Notes under the pieces: generated by a model
What the model was told of the DNA's origin: nothing
The model's input: only the letters and a program-made list of their open reading frames with translations
Databases searched by the model: none
Assembly (NCBI RefSeq): GCF_003628305.1
Contig: NZ_RBZM01000005.1
Span: 496,001 to 560,000, forward strand
Source of the DNA: Cohnella endophytica
GTDB lineage: Bacteria; Bacillota; Bacilli; Paenibacillales; Paenibacillaceae
Direction of reading: 5' to 3'
Length of the DNA stretch: 64,000 bases
Shown: in pieces, positions 1-9,509 of the stretch
Numbering within the stretch: the stretch's first letter is position 1
How the letters are laid out: each line of letters begins with the position of its first letter
Translations under genes and position numbers: made by a program

Positions 1-1086
1 GAATCCGGCGGACCGAAAATCAACGACCAAATGAAGCCGCGCTGGATCGGAGGCACTCCGCCCGATTTCGTATACATCGACGGAGCAGGCCTGAACGATC
101 GCCAAATGGTAGAAGACGGCCAACTCGAGGATTTGACCGACTGGCTGAAAGACGCCAAGAACATCGACGGCGATCTCATCACCGACATCTTGGCGCAGCC
201 CGCACAACAATTCGACGGGAAAGTATACAACATTCCGCTCGTTCTTAATTCATGGGGCGTGTTCTGGAACAAGGCGCTGTTCAAAGAAAAAGGTTGGACC
301 GAACCGACCGACTTCCAATCTTTCCTTGACGTAAGCGACAAAATCAAAGCAAGCGGAATGACTCCTTTTATTCACACGGGTAAATATCCTTACTATATCA
401 ATGGCTCGATTCTATATCCTGCGATCGTATCGGCCAACAACAACGATTTTACGATTCTTCAAGACATGGCGGCCAACAAAGTAGAAGCATACGAAAGCCC
501 TGCTGTACTTGCCGCCTTGAATAAAATCGTTACATTGCGCGACAAAGGTTTCATCGATAAGGCATCCATCCAGATCAACCATACCGATTCGCAAATGCTA
601 TTCTTGCAGAACAAAGACGCGTTCATCCCGAACGGTCTGTGGCTGCCGAACGAAATGTCCAAAGACATTCCGCAAGGCTTCGACTTCGGCTTCATTCCGT
701 CCGTCACCCAGGACGCGGGCGGCAAGGTCGTTGCCAACACTTCCACCGCTACCGTAGCGATCGCGAAGAACGCCAAAAACAAAGACGCCGCTAAAGCTTT
801 CATGCAATTCATCTTCTCCAAAGCGCAAGCTTCCCAATGGGCAGAGCTGAGCGGCGCGCCTTCCAATATCAAAGGCGACATCAGCAGCTCTAACGCGCCG
901 AACTTCGTGAAAGACGCGGCGAAATATTTGACGGATCCGAACACCGTTGTTATACCTACCATCACATACAACGCCGACGTGGATAAGGCGATGATGGATG
1001 CGACGGATGCTCTTACGATCAGTAAGATCACGCCTGAAGAATGGGTCAAACGCGTAACCGACGTCGTTAAAAAAGTCGGTAAATAA
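1..1086 (+). CDS. Carbohydrate ABC transporter substrate-binding protein (5' partial)
   Basis: Family 1 extracellular sugar-binding protein of a CUT1 ABC importer. It would capture a sugar outside the membrane and deliver it to the two permeases encoded just downstream. The reading frame is open from the first base, so the signal peptide and N-terminus lie outside the window; 361 residues are visible and the first internal ATG is at 31. Typical features of the family are present, such as a 'LNSWGVFWNKALFKEKG' segment and a C-terminal 'TPEEWVKRVTDVVKK' helix. The substrate cannot be read from the sequence. A strong stem-loop follows the stop codon. Confidence 0.9.
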   Translation, partial: ESGGPKINDQMKPRWIGGTPPDFVYIDGAGLNDRQMVEDGQLEDLTDWLKDAKNIDGDLITDILAQPAQQFDGKVYNIPLVLNSWGVFWNKALFKEKGWTEPTDFQSFLDVSDKIKASGMTPFIHTGKYPYYINGSILYPAIVSANNNDFTILQDMAANKVEAYESPAVLAALNKIVTLRDKGFIDKASIQINHTDSQMLFLQNKDAFIPNGLWLPNEMSKDIPQGFDFGFIPSVTQDAGGKVVANTSTATVAIAKNAKNKDAAKAFMQFIFSKAQASQWAELSGAPSNIKGDISSSNAPNFVKDAAKYLTDPNTVVIPTITYNADVDKAMMDATDALTISKITPEEWVKRVTDVVKKVGK

Positions 1087-1105
1087 ATCGTCTGAACAAG
1101 CTTAA

Positions 1106-1144
1106 GCGGAGGGTGATCGGGGCAACGCTTCGATCATCCTCCGC
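1106..1144 (+). other. Intercistronic stem-loop after the binding-protein gene
   Basis: Arms GCGGAGGGTGATCG (1106-1119) and CGATCATCCTCCGC (1131-1144) pair over 14 bp with one G.U. There is no T-run afterwards, so it is more likely an mRNA-stabilising or partial-attenuation hairpin than a terminator. Such elements often keep binding protein in excess over permeases (family knowledge). Confidence 0.6.
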
Positions 1145-1173
1145 GAATTTATCCGGAGGGATGGTAGGGCAGT

Positions 1174-2076
1174 ATGAATTCAGGGACGGCAAGGTGGCAG
1201 CGCAACGTATTTATCGCATCATTCATCATCCCGACGCTTGTGTTTTTTGTCGTGTTCACGATTTACCCCGTCCTGCAAGGGCTGTATTATTCCTTCTACG
1301 ATTGGTCCGGGATGTCGAACAAAAAAAAGTTTATCGGCTTCGATAACTTCAAGGAAATGTTCCACGATCCGATTATCTGGAGGGCCATCGGCAACGATTA
1401 TTTCCTCGTCGCGGGCAAGGTGATCGGCATTATGGTCATCGCGACTTTCTTCGCGGTTGCGCTTACCCGTTTCGGCTTTAAGCTGGCCGGCTTTTTTCGG
1501 TCGATTTTCTTCATTCCGAACGTAATTTCCGTCGTCGTTATCGGCGTGCTGTGGAACTTCATATACAATCCGCAAATCGGTTTTCTCAATGCGTTCTTGT
1601 CCCTGTTCACGAAAGAACAAGTGACGATCACTTGGCTGGGATTTACGGAACACACGATCTGGATGCTCTTGCCTCCGGCGATCTGGGCGGGAATCGGATT
1701 CTATATGATTTTGCTGATCGCGGCGATTCAGAATGTCCCAGCTTCCTACTACGAAGCGGCTAGCATCGAAGGCGCGAGTCAGTGGAAACAATTCCGCAAT
1801 ATCACGATGCCTCTCGTATGGGAACAGATTAAGGTTTCGATCTTAAACATCATGATGACGACGTTGAACGGCTCGTTCGTTATCGTATGGATCATGACCG
1901 AAGGCGGACCGGACAATAGTACTCAGGTTATGGGCTCGTATTTGTACCAGATGGCGTTCCGCCAATATCACTTCGGTTACGGGGCATCGATCGGGTTCGT
2001 TATTCTGGTATTGTCGCTAATTACGACGATCATTCTTCAACGGCTCATGCGTCATGAAGCCGTCGAGATGAGCTAA
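1174..2076 (+). CDS. Sugar ABC transporter permease, MalF/UgpA type
   Basis: Inner-membrane permease of a CUT1 importer, 300 aa, with about six hydrophobic segments starting near residue 12. The EAA loop that contacts the ATPase is visible as 'EAASIEGASQWKQFRNITMP' near residue 195. It pairs with the MalG-type permease 14 bp downstream and with the binding protein upstream. No ATPase gene is linked, so a shared MsmX-type ATPase is likely (inference). An upstream ATG in another frame near the ribosome binding site is not used by any recognisable protein. Confidence 0.92.
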   Translation: MNSGTARWQRNVFIASFIIPTLVFFVVFTIYPVLQGLYYSFYDWSGMSNKKKFIGFDNFKEMFHDPIIWRAIGNDYFLVAGKVIGIMVIATFFAVALTRFGFKLAGFFRSIFFIPNVISVVVIGVLWNFIYNPQIGFLNAFLSLFTKEQVTITWLGFTEHTIWMLLPPAIWAGIGFYMILLIAAIQNVPASYYEAASIEGASQWKQFRNITMPLVWEQIKVSILNIMMTTLNGSFVIVWIMTEGGPDNSTQVMGSYLYQMAFRQYHFGYGASIGFVILVLSLITTIILQRLMRHEAVEMS

Positions 2077-2090
2077 AAGGGGGCATCTAG

Positions 2091-2936
2091 ATGAACGCAG
2101 GCCTTAAGAACCCGGTCGTAAAGGCGATCTTCTATGCTTTTTTGATCGTCTGGGGCATATCCGTGATCTATCCGTTGCTATGGACGTTACTTGACGCGTT
2201 AAAGAACAATGAGCAATTTTTCCGTAATAAACCTTGGTCGCTACCGGAATTCCCGCTGCTCTGGTCGAATTTCTCTTACGTGTGGAGCAAGTACAATTTC
2301 GGCACGTACTTCGTGAACTCCATGATCGTAACGGTCGGCTCAACCGGTCTTGGACTCTTATTGTCCGCCACAACTTCATACGTGCTAGCACGGTACAAAT
2401 TCAGAGGCAGCAATTCGCTCTACTTGCTCTATATCTCTTCGATGATGATTCCGTTCGTATTGGCTTTGATTCCCCTGTTCTTCCTGATGAACTCGATGCA
2501 TCTCATCAATACGAAGATCGGTTTAATCGTCGTCTACGCTTCGAGCGTGCTGGCGTTCGGCATCTTCGTGCTCGTCGGTTTCTTCAGGGCGTTGCCGAAG
2601 GAATTGGAGGAAGCGTCCATCGTGGACGGGGCGTCGTATTACGGTACGTTTTTCCGGGTCATGCTGCCCTTGTCCCAACCGGGCTTGATTACGATCGCGA
2701 TCGTCAACGTCTTGAATATCTGGAACGAGTACATCGTCGGGACGATTCTCGTGAACGACCCGACGCAATATACGCTCCCGGTGGAAATCGGAGTCATGCA
2801 AGCCGAGATGCAATACCGGACGGAGTGGGGGCCATTGTTCGCCGCGTTGCTCGTGACGATCGTTCCCGTGCTTCTCGTGTATATTTTCTTCCAGCGGCAG
2901 ATCGCGAACGGAATAACGGCGGGAGCCGTGAAATAA
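2091..2936 (+). CDS. Carbohydrate ABC transporter permease, MalG type
   Basis: Second membrane subunit of the importer, 281 aa, with an N-terminal membrane segment and the EAA loop 'EEASIVDGASYYGTFFRVML' near residue 168. An AAAGGGGGC ribosome binding site precedes the ATG and the gene closely follows the first permease. It is the last gene of the operon; a terminator begins five bases after the stop. Confidence 0.92.
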   Translation: MNAGLKNPVVKAIFYAFLIVWGISVIYPLLWTLLDALKNNEQFFRNKPWSLPEFPLLWSNFSYVWSKYNFGTYFVNSMIVTVGSTGLGLLLSATTSYVLARYKFRGSNSLYLLYISSMMIPFVLALIPLFFLMNSMHLINTKIGLIVVYASSVLAFGIFVLVGFFRALPKELEEASIVDGASYYGTFFRVMLPLSQPGLITIAIVNVLNIWNEYIVGTILVNDPTQYTLPVEIGVMQAEMQYRTEWGPLFAALLVTIVPVLLVYIFFQRQIANGITAGAVK

Positions 2937-2940
2937 AGCG

Positions 2941-2979
2941 AAGTGGCGGTTTCCGCATGATGCGGAGCCGCCACTTTTA
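2941..2979 (+). terminator. Rho-independent terminator of the sugar ABC operon
   Basis: AAGTGGCGG...CCGCCACTT with an inner GCATGATGC hairpin and a short T-run. It lies between convergent genes and may also act weakly on the minus strand. Confidence 0.75.
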
Positions 2980-3015
2980 TGTTCTTTTCTCGAAGTCGCC
3001 GACGAGATATAGATG

Positions 3016-3471
3016 TTACAAGCCTCTCTGAGCGATCGCTACGATAACGAGAACGACCATCGCGAGCAAGGCCAAGCCGTTTAATACGGTTCCGATAACG
3101 GCGAATACTTTTTTGAAACCGGACTTGGAGAGCCCGATAATACCGAGGATAAGCCCGATAAGATTAATGATGATAATGAATGGATACATGAACAAGTAGC
3201 CGAGGAGGGGGCCGATTTTGTCCGCGAGTTCTTCTTCGGTCATCGTAAGTTCCCCGTTGCCGTCGAATAAAGCGCCGAGGTCGACCTGCTTCGCTAGCAA
3301 GATCAAGAGGCCGATGGATACGCCGATGAATGCGACGATGCTGACTAGGGCCAGAATGAAAGAAGCGACGCCAAGTCCGCTGTGCCTGACAGGCTTGCCC
3401 GAAGGCTCGTTTGTCGGGACGTAGACCGGCTTGTTTACAAATTGTTCATCATTGCCGCGTTGATCGTTCAT
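3016..3471 (-). CDS. DUF4190-like small membrane protein
   Basis: 151-aa protein with a polar N-terminus, a first hydrophobic segment beginning 'GLGVASFILALVSIVAFIG', an acidic extracellular or cytoplasmic stretch (LTMTEEELADK), and two more membrane segments. The 'ASFILALVSI' and 'LGIIGLSKSGFKK' pattern is typical of DUF4190 proteins, whose function is unknown. Ribosome binding site AAGGAGT precedes the ATG by seven bases. It stands alone, convergent with the sugar operon and divergent from the DUF423 gene. Confidence 0.75.
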   Translation of the reverse strand: MNDQRGNDEQFVNKPVYVPTNEPSGKPVRHSGLGVASFILALVSIVAFIGVSIGLLILLAKQVDLGALFDGNGELTMTEEELADKIGPLLGYLFMYPFIIIINLIGLILGIIGLSKSGFKKVFAVIGTVLNGLALLAMVVLVIVAIAQRGL

Positions 3472-3541
3472 GACTTTACTCCTTCTAAACGTTATGATTA
3501 ATAATGCCTAAGTCAAATACTCGAACAAGGAAGTGAATCGC

Positions 3542-3910
3542 ATGAACAAGTACGTGAAAATCGGGGCCATCGCTGCGATGTTGTCCGTCGCGATCGGAGC
3601 GTTCGGCGCGCATATGCTGGAAAATCGGATCAGCGCAGACGATCTAGATGTCTATAAAACCGGGGTTCAATATCAAATGTTTCACTCCATAGGCATTCTA
3701 TTCATTGCGATACTGCTTGAAAGAATGCCCGCCAACAAGCCGGCGCTATGGGCTGCGAGACTGCTGACGATAGGGATCGTACTGTTCTCGGGTAGCTTGT
3801 ACGTGCTTGCTTTGAGCGGAGTTAAAGTGCTCGGAGCGATTACGCCTATCGGAGGCGTCGCGTTTATCGCCGGTTGGATCAGCCTCGCCTTCGCGGCACG
3901 CCGGAAGTAA
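3542..3910 (+). CDS. DUF423 family membrane protein (YwdK-like)
   Basis: 122-aa integral membrane protein with about four hydrophobic segments and the DUF423 signatures 'GAFGAHML' near residue 20 and 'YQMFHSIGIL' near residue 45. The molecular function of this widespread family is not established. The ATG at 3542 is chosen because AAGGAAGTG lies six bases before it; a GTG at 3533 in the same frame overlaps that ribosome binding site and is less likely. Confidence 0.85.
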   Translation: MNKYVKIGAIAAMLSVAIGAFGAHMLENRISADDLDVYKTGVQYQMFHSIGILFIAILLERMPANKPALWAARLLTIGIVLFSGSLYVLALSGVKVLGAITPIGGVAFIAGWISLAFAARRK

Positions 3911-4084
3911 AAGCCGCTCTCGGAAACAATTTACAAAATCCTGCCTCTCCCTTATTTGCGTGTATGTTACCCGAATGTTAACCGTATAAGTGGGAAAAAG
4001 CTATACATCGGCAAAGATTGTTTTATAATGAAGATAAATGAGACTTTAGAACGATTTCCCAAAGTGGAGGAAGGACGAAGTCTA

Positions 4085-5926
4085 GTGAACGGATGGTCCG
4101 ACAATGGACTTTGGCTGGCGGGAGTAGCCGCCGGAGCAGTTTTGGCCTCAAGCGCCGCTTCGTTGGGCTGGTGGTTCGCCCGCAATAAATACCGGACACC
4201 AACAACCGGCCCTTCCTACCAAATGGAATTATTAGACTCATTATACAACAACAGTCCGATTTCTTTCGCGATAATCGACAGGCAGGGTCGTTTCATCGAT
4301 ATCAATCGCGATCCATCCGATCTTGTCGGATTTAGCAAGTCGGATATGAACGGGATGTTGTTCACTGCGTTGGTAGATTCCAGTTCTCACGAAGTTACCC
4401 GACACATGTTCCTCCGTACGCTTAACGGAGAGAAATGTTCGCAGGAAATCAAGATTATTCACAAGCTTGGTCATTCGATCGATCTGAATATCCATACTTC
4501 GCCTTTGATTCGAAGAAACAAAGCCATCGGCATACTTGCGTTCATCCAAGACATCAGCGATCGCAAGCGCTCCGTGGAGCGGATCCGCTACATGGCTTAC
4601 TACGATGATATGACGGGGTTGCCGAATCGAAGGTTTTTTACGAACCGTTTGCAGGAAAAGTTGGATTCGGCAAGAGACGGAAGCGGACGACTGGCAGTTT
4701 GTTATATGGACGTAGACCGTTTTAAGCTCGTGAACGCTTCATTCGGAAGGGATTTCGGCGACATGCTGTTGCTGCAGATCGCGGAGCGGTTAAGTCGCAT
4801 TCTTAACGAACCCGGAGAGCTTGCGAGAATGGAAGGCGACGAATTCGCCGCTTGTCTGGATTGTTCAAGCGGCGATGAAGACTTGAACGCTCGTCTGGAC
4901 GAAATGATGGCCGTGCTGGTGGAACCGTTCGAGCTCGGCGGCATCCCGGTTCATATTACGGTCAGTATCGGCGTCGCGGTATACAATGGCGGCCCCGAAG
5001 ACGCGACCGCGATACAGAAACGAGCGGATATGGCGCTACAGCGAGTGAAAGAAAACGGGAAAGACGATTACATGCTCCATTCCGGAGATATGGACCATGT
5101 TGCTCTACATAAGCTGACGATTCAGCATGAGATGCGCAAGGCGCTACATAACAAGGAATTTTTACTCTATTATCAACCTCAATACGATCTGGCGTCCGGA
5201 CAAATCGTGGGAATGGAAGCGTTAATTCGCTGGAATCATCCGGAGAAAGGCCTCGTTCCGCCGGGAGAATTTATTCCTGCCGCGGAAGAGAGCGGGATCA
5301 TCGTGCCTTTGGGCGAATGGGTGCTCGAAGAAGCATGCCGTCAGAACAAGGAATGGCAAGAAGAGGGGATGGCCCGGATCCCGGTATCGGTGAACTTGTC
5401 CATGAGGCAATTCTCGGAGCGCAATCTAACCGGCAAGGTAGCGGATATATTAAATCAGACGGGGCTTGAGCCGCGGTATTTGGAACTCGAGATCACGGAG
5501 AGCATGACAATGGACGTTGAACGAGCCTCGCAATGCTTGAAAGAGCTAACGGACATTGGCGTTAACATCAGCATTGACGATTTCGGGACCGGATATAGCT
5601 CGTTCCACTATTTGAAAAATCTTCCGATCGCCCGATTGAAGATCGACCGTTCATTCGTAAGGGACATCCATCAAGATCCGAACGATGCGGCGATCGTCGC
5701 TGCGATCATCGCCATGGCGCATAATCTGCAGCTTCAAGTTATCGCCGAAGGGGTTGAGACGGAGGATCAAGTTCATTTCCTGCGCTCCCACCGTTGCGAT
5801 GAGATGCAGGGATATTTCGGCAGTCCGCCGCTCGATAGCGAGAAAACCCAGAGACTGCTTAGGGAGAAGCATAATCGTACCGCGCTTCCCGTCTATCCGA
5901 TTCGCGCTGCAGGAACCGTTTCCTAG
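4085..5926 (+). CDS. Membrane-anchored PAS-GGDEF-EAL cyclic-di-GMP protein
   Basis: Likely 613-aa c-di-GMP phosphodiesterase: one N-terminal transmembrane helix (about residues 8-30), a PAS domain (45-165), a GGDEF domain (170-335) and an EAL domain (350-600). The EAL signature residues are intact: EALIRW near residue 378, DDFGTGYSSF, and AEGVETED. The GGDEF site reads EGDEF near residue 250 (bases 4832-4846), so cyclase activity is doubtful and the domain may be regulatory. GTG 4085 is preferred because GGAGGAAGG lies about ten bases upstream. An ATG at 4028 and the longest possible start at 3956 lack a good ribosome binding site. Confidence 0.9.
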   Translation: MNGWSDNGLWLAGVAAGAVLASSAASLGWWFARNKYRTPTTGPSYQMELLDSLYNNSPISFAIIDRQGRFIDINRDPSDLVGFSKSDMNGMLFTALVDSSSHEVTRHMFLRTLNGEKCSQEIKIIHKLGHSIDLNIHTSPLIRRNKAIGILAFIQDISDRKRSVERIRYMAYYDDMTGLPNRRFFTNRLQEKLDSARDGSGRLAVCYMDVDRFKLVNASFGRDFGDMLLLQIAERLSRILNEPGELARMEGDEFAACLDCSSGDEDLNARLDEMMAVLVEPFELGGIPVHITVSIGVAVYNGGPEDATAIQKRADMALQRVKENGKDDYMLHSGDMDHVALHKLTIQHEMRKALHNKEFLLYYQPQYDLASGQIVGMEALIRWNHPEKGLVPPGEFIPAAEESGIIVPLGEWVLEEACRQNKEWQEEGMARIPVSVNLSMRQFSERNLTGKVADILNQTGLEPRYLELEITESMTMDVERASQCLKELTDIGVNISIDDFGTGYSSFHYLKNLPIARLKIDRSFVRDIHQDPNDAAIVAAIIAMAHNLQLQVIAEGVETEDQVHFLRSHRCDEMQGYFGSPPLDSEKTQRLLREKHNRTALPVYPIRAAGTVS

Positions 5927-5952
5927 AAGCGGCTTAGGATTAAGCACGCAAC

Positions 5953-6004
5953 AAATAAACCTCCGACGTTTCCGCTTAAAGGCGGAAACGTCGGAGGTTT
6001 ATTT
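5953..6004. terminator. Bidirectional terminator with 23-bp perfect arms
   Basis: A perfect 23-bp inverted repeat (5953-5975 and 5982-6004) with a 6-base loop, TTAAAG. Outer AAATAAA/TTTATTT ends provide a U-tract in both directions. It lies between the convergent EAL-domain gene and the gene at 6020. Confidence 0.9.
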
Positions 6005-6019
6005 ACTTTTTGGACGATC

Positions 6020-6433
6020 TTACTCTAAGAAATCGTCGATTTCGTTCAGCTTGACGGTATACACTTGCTTCTCGTCCACGTGATAGGCGGTGAGCAATTG
6101 AGTGGCGGAATCGAAGTTGATGACCCGGCAAGGCATGCTGATTTTCACGCCGCGTCCCTTGTTAATATTCAGGCGAATGAGCTTATTGCTCTCGATATAT
6201 TGGCGAATTCGAAGCTCGAGCGGATCGGGCTGCGCGATGATCGGCTTGACGGCGGCTTTTTTCGTTCCGTTCCCTTCGGGCGAACGTTCGGATAATATGC
6301 GGAATTCCGCAAGATCGGCGTCTTTCAATGCGCGCGTTAATTGTTGAAGCGCGTCACCATGGCTAGTGGAGGAGACACGAATCTCGACTTGAAAAGTATA
6401 GGAGCCATCGGAATTATAAGTTGGGCGATCCAT
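6020..6433 (-). CDS. Conserved-looking hypothetical protein, 137 aa
   Basis: No family recognised with confidence. Two parts are visible: an N-terminal alpha/beta stretch containing 'YTFQVEIRVSSTSHGDALQQL', and a basic beta-rich C-terminal half containing 'RVINFDSATQLLTAYHVDEK' and ending 'EIDDFLE'. The second half loosely resembles the small beta-barrel of WYL-type domains (weak inference). The ribosome binding site GGAGGC is correctly spaced before the ATG. No signal peptide or membrane segment was seen. Confidence 0.65.
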   Translation of the reverse strand: MDRPTYNSDGSYTFQVEIRVSSTSHGDALQQLTRALKDADLAEFRILSERSPEGNGTKKAAVKPIIAQPDPLELRIRQYIESNKLIRLNINKGRGVKISMPCRVINFDSATQLLTAYHVDEKQVYTVKLNEIDDFLE

Positions 6434-6657
6434 GTTGATGCCTCCATCGTATTTCTTGTTTCAAACCCTTGCTTGTTCTCTTTGTTCGGTAGTGCGTGAA
6501 CCGTAGTCCATGAATACTATGTCGTAATTCCTACTATAACACGTGGCGAACGCCCAATGTCGAATTTTAGGTAGAATAGCCCTGAAAAATGAATCGAAAG
6601 GCGCATAAGCTATATGGCATTAACCTATGCCAGTGCAAGGGCAGGGAGGTGATAGGC

Positions 6658-6972
6658 ATGGTTAGGGTCGTTCCGATGCAGTTCGAGGGTTGGTCGGCGG
6701 TCGGCGTCGAAGTATTGCTTCCGAAGACGACATTGCTGTCCATTTCGGTCGGCGACGGTTATATTATGTGCGGCGCCTTGGACGTTCAACTGCTGAATAC
6801 GAAGTTGAAGGATCGTAATATCGTCGCGGGACGCGCCGTTGGCGTAAGGACATTCGAGCAATTGTTGGAGGCTCCGCTCGAATCCGTCACCGATGCCGCG
6901 CAAGCCATAGGGATTCACGTTGGAATGAGCGGCCAAGAAGCGCTTGGACTCATGGCGCAAGCGACTTCTTGA
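6658..6972 (+). CDS. yunC: YunC-like DUF1805 protein
   Basis: 104-aa soluble protein matching the DUF1805/YunC family through 'GYIMCGALDVQLLN', 'IVAGRAVGVRTFEQLLEAPL' and 'GIHVGMSGQEAL'. Function is unknown. ATG 6658 is chosen because GGGAGGTGAT lies just upstream; the frame extends back to 6589 without a ribosome binding site. In Bacillus subtilis yunC neighbours yunD; here a YunD-like gene lies 25 kb away. Confidence 0.85.
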   Translation: MVRVVPMQFEGWSAVGVEVLLPKTTLLSISVGDGYIMCGALDVQLLNTKLKDRNIVAGRAVGVRTFEQLLEAPLESVTDAAQAIGIHVGMSGQEALGLMAQATS

Positions 6973-7003
6973 ACGGCCTCCGATGTTTTCCGGCAGGGAC
7001 GAA

Positions 7004-8077
7004 TCAACGGTCGAACAATTGCTTCAGATTGTCGTTGTATGGCGCTCTGATAATGCCCTTCTCCGTAATGATCGCCGTGACGAGCTCGTTCGGAGTAATG
7101 TCGAACGCGGGATTATAGACGGCAACGCCTTGAGGAGCCGTGCGCTTCCCGAATCCGAAAGTCACTTCATCCGAATGGCGTTCTTCGATCGGAATGTCGG
7201 CGCCTGTTGGCGTCGACAAGTCGATCGTCGATAAAGGACAAGCTACGTAGAACGGAATGTTGTGCGCCTTGGCGAGAACGGCGACGCTGTACGTGCCAAT
7301 CTTGTTAGCAACGTCGCCGTTGGCGGCGACGCGGTCCGTGCCTACGATGACGGCCTGAATCCAACCTTTGGACATGACGTGTCCAGCCATATTATCGCAG
7401 ATAAGCGTGACATCCACGCCGGCTTGTTGAAGCTCAAAGGCGGTGAGTCTGGCGCCTTGAAGCACGGGGCGAGTCTCGTCGGCGAACACTTTAAGATGAA
7501 TGCCTTGTTCCAATGCCAAGTAGAACGGAGCCAGCGCCGTCCCATATTTGGCGGTGGCAAGACCGCCGGCGTTGCAGTGGGTTAATACGCCCATTCCGTC
7601 TTCGAATAAAGCGAGCGCGTGCTCGCCGATCAAGCGGTTCGTCGATTCGTCTTCCGCTTGAATAAGCCGAGCTTCGTCGAGCAAAGCTTGAACGGCTTCG
7701 GATGTCGGGGTTCCGGTATCCGACAGAGTCTTCGCCTTGGCTTTCATGCGGTCCAGCGCCCAGAACAAATTAACGGCCGTAGGTCTCGACGTGGCCAAAT
7801 ATTCGGCATGCCGTATAACCTCGGGTAGCCAAGAATCCTGAGTGCCGGAATGCTCTCTAGCGCCGAGAACGACGCCGTATGCGGCGGCGATGCCGATCGC
7901 CGGAGCTCCTCTTACTTTAAGCTCGCGAATGGCTTCCCACACCTCACGCGGAGTCGATAAACGCAAATAGATCGTTTCTTCAGGCAGAAGCCGCTGATCT
8001 AATAGCGATAACGCGTCATTCTCCCAACGGAGGGATTGCAATACCTCTGATCGTTCTTGTTGCCGTTCATTGCTCAT
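7004..8077 (-). CDS. mtnA: S-methyl-5-thioribose-1-phosphate isomerase MtnA
   Basis: Converts methylthioribose-1-phosphate to methylthioribulose-1-phosphate in the methionine salvage pathway. The 357-aa length is normal for the family. The catalytic cysteine lies in '[11 protein letters not shown]' and the catalytic aspartate in '[13 protein letters not shown]'; the N-terminal '[19 protein letters not shown]' is typical. It is translated 19 bp downstream of mtnK on the same strand, so the two form an operon supplying consecutive steps. Confidence 0.96.
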   Translation of the reverse strand: MSNERQQERSEVLQSLRWENDALSLLDQRLLPEETIYLRLSTPREVWEAIRELKVRGAPAIGIAAAYGVVLGAREHSGTQDSWLPEVIRHAEYLATSRPTAVNLFWALDRMKAKAKTLSDTGTPTSEAVQALLDEARLIQAEDESTNRLIGEHALALFEDGMGVLTHCNAGGLATAKYGTALAPFYLALEQGIHLKVFADETRPVLQGARLTAFELQQAGVDVTLICDNMAGHVMSKGWIQAVIVGTDRVAANGDVANKIGTYSVAVLAKAHNIPFYVACPLSTIDLSTPTGADIPIEERHSDEVTFGFGKRTAPQGVAVYNPAFDITPNELVTAIITEKGIIRAPYNDNLKQLFDR

Positions 8078-8096
8078 TGTGATGCTCCTCCTGAAC

Positions 8097-9311
8097 TCAA
8101 ACTCGCGTATTATTTGCGGTCTCCGCGATATCGATCAATTGATCGATGGAAGTAGCTTGACGATTTTGTTTGATTAATGCCGTGCCGATCGATAACGCCA
8201 ACCTTTGCGCTTTAGCGCGCGTTTCATCATTCGGAATGCGATCGATATCGGCCACGTGAGCCAAACCTACGATGCGGCGTACCATCTTGGCTCCGGTAAA
8301 TCCGAACGTATCTTGAAGCAAACGCTGCATGTAGTCGTCTTGGTAACCGGCCGTCCCGAAAATACGATCCGTTCCATGTCCGTCCCATAACGCGCGGAAT
8401 TTACTTTCGAACGATACCCAAATCCGGCGAACGGTTTCGAGCAGATATTGCCTCCGTTCTTGGCGCGCGGACACTTCCGCGGACCAGTGCTCCTGGGATG
8501 CGTAATGAAGCAACAAGTTTGCCAGAACCGCGCCGATATCGAATCCCATCGGGCCGAAATAGGCGAATTCGGGATCGATGACTTTGGTCGATTCAGGCGT
8601 GATGAATATGCTGCCGGTATGAAGATCGCCGTGTAAGAGCGCTTGCGCATGCGTAAGGAATTTCTCCCTGAGCAGAGCGACCTCGAAGTGCAACGTAGCA
8701 TCGGACCATAACTGTTCGGCATCGGCTTGAAGATGCGAATCGAAGCTATTCGTGTCCGCGTTCGTATAGGGATGATCGAAGATCAGTTCCTCCGTGATCT
8801 TGCAAAGCTCGGGATTGGCGAAGGAGCGTACGAGCAGCTTTTTCTCTTGCTGATTCATCCCGAGATCGGAAGTGAAGAACAGCGTTCTCGCCAAGAAATC
8901 GGAGATATCTTCCGCGAACTGAGGATATATGCCGCCTTCGATCAGGCCTTGGCGCATAATCTTGTGACTGCTCAAGTCTTCCATAATCGTCAGGGCAAGC
9001 TCGTTATCCGTATGATAGACCTTCGGCACGAGACCGGGAGCAAGCCTTTCCTCGATCATGAGCGCTTCGCTCTCGATTCTCGCTCGATCTAGCGTTAATG
9101 GCCAGGATTCTCCCACGACCTTGGCGTAAGGGAGCGCCTGCTTCACGATCAAGCTGCGACCGCTAGACGGTTGGCTCACATGAAAGACAAGGTTAAGATT
9201 CCCGTCGCCGATCTCGCGGCTTAGCAGTTCCCCTTCCTGTTCGAAAATGCCGGAAATCGATCGAGCGATCTCGATCGCTTCGGCTTCCGTTAATGGATGA
9301 TAGTTGCTCAT
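8097..9311 (-). CDS. mtnK: S-methyl-5-thioribose kinase MtnK
   Basis: Phosphorylates methylthioribose on O1 with ATP, the step before MtnA. The 404-aa protein has the aminoglycoside-phosphotransferase-type kinase fold with the catalytic loop '[12 protein letters not shown]' near residue 230 and the metal-binding '[17 protein letters not shown]'. GGAGGCG precedes the ATG. The 125 bp upstream hold no recognisable S-box riboswitch, unlike the B. subtilis mtnKA leader. Confidence 0.96.
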   Translation of the reverse strand: MSNYHPLTEAEAIEIARSISGIFEQEGELLSREIGDGNLNLVFHVSQPSSGRSLIVKQALPYAKVVGESWPLTLDRARIESEALMIEERLAPGLVPKVYHTDNELALTIMEDLSSHKIMRQGLIEGGIYPQFAEDISDFLARTLFFTSDLGMNQQEKKLLVRSFANPELCKITEELIFDHPYTNADTNSFDSHLQADAEQLWSDATLHFEVALLREKFLTHAQALLHGDLHTGSIFITPESTKVIDPEFAYFGPMGFDIGAVLANLLLHYASQEHWSAEVSARQERRQYLLETVRRIWVSFESKFRALWDGHGTDRIFGTAGYQDDYMQRLLQDTFGFTGAKMVRRIVGLAHVADIDRIPNDETRAKAQRLALSIGTALIKQNRQATSIDQLIDIAETANNTRV

Positions 9312-9436
9312 AATATGTCGCCTCCACAGGGTTATCCGATAGGTGAAGTTGTATTATTCGAGAATTGATCTAGATGTAAGTATAAAGCACTTTCCGCATG
9401 GTTTAAAGTAAGGCATTTCCAATGATCCGGACGGCG

Positions 9437-9484
9437 AAAAAACAGGAGGACCGAAGGCGCTTCAAGCGCGTTGGTCTTCCTGTT
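9437..9484 (-). terminator. Rho-independent terminator of the LacI-type gene
   Basis: On the minus strand AACAGGAAGACC pairs with GGTCCTCCTGTT around an inner GCGCTTGAAGCGC hairpin and is followed by a run of T. It separates the regulator gene from mtnK. Confidence 0.8.
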
Positions 9485-9509
9485 ATCGTGATCGTTCTTA
9501 TGGATAGGA

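Noticed and set aside
2234..3031. 265-aa frame overlapping the second sugar permease
   Set aside because: It runs in another frame through the permease and its terminator; low-complexity Arg-rich product.
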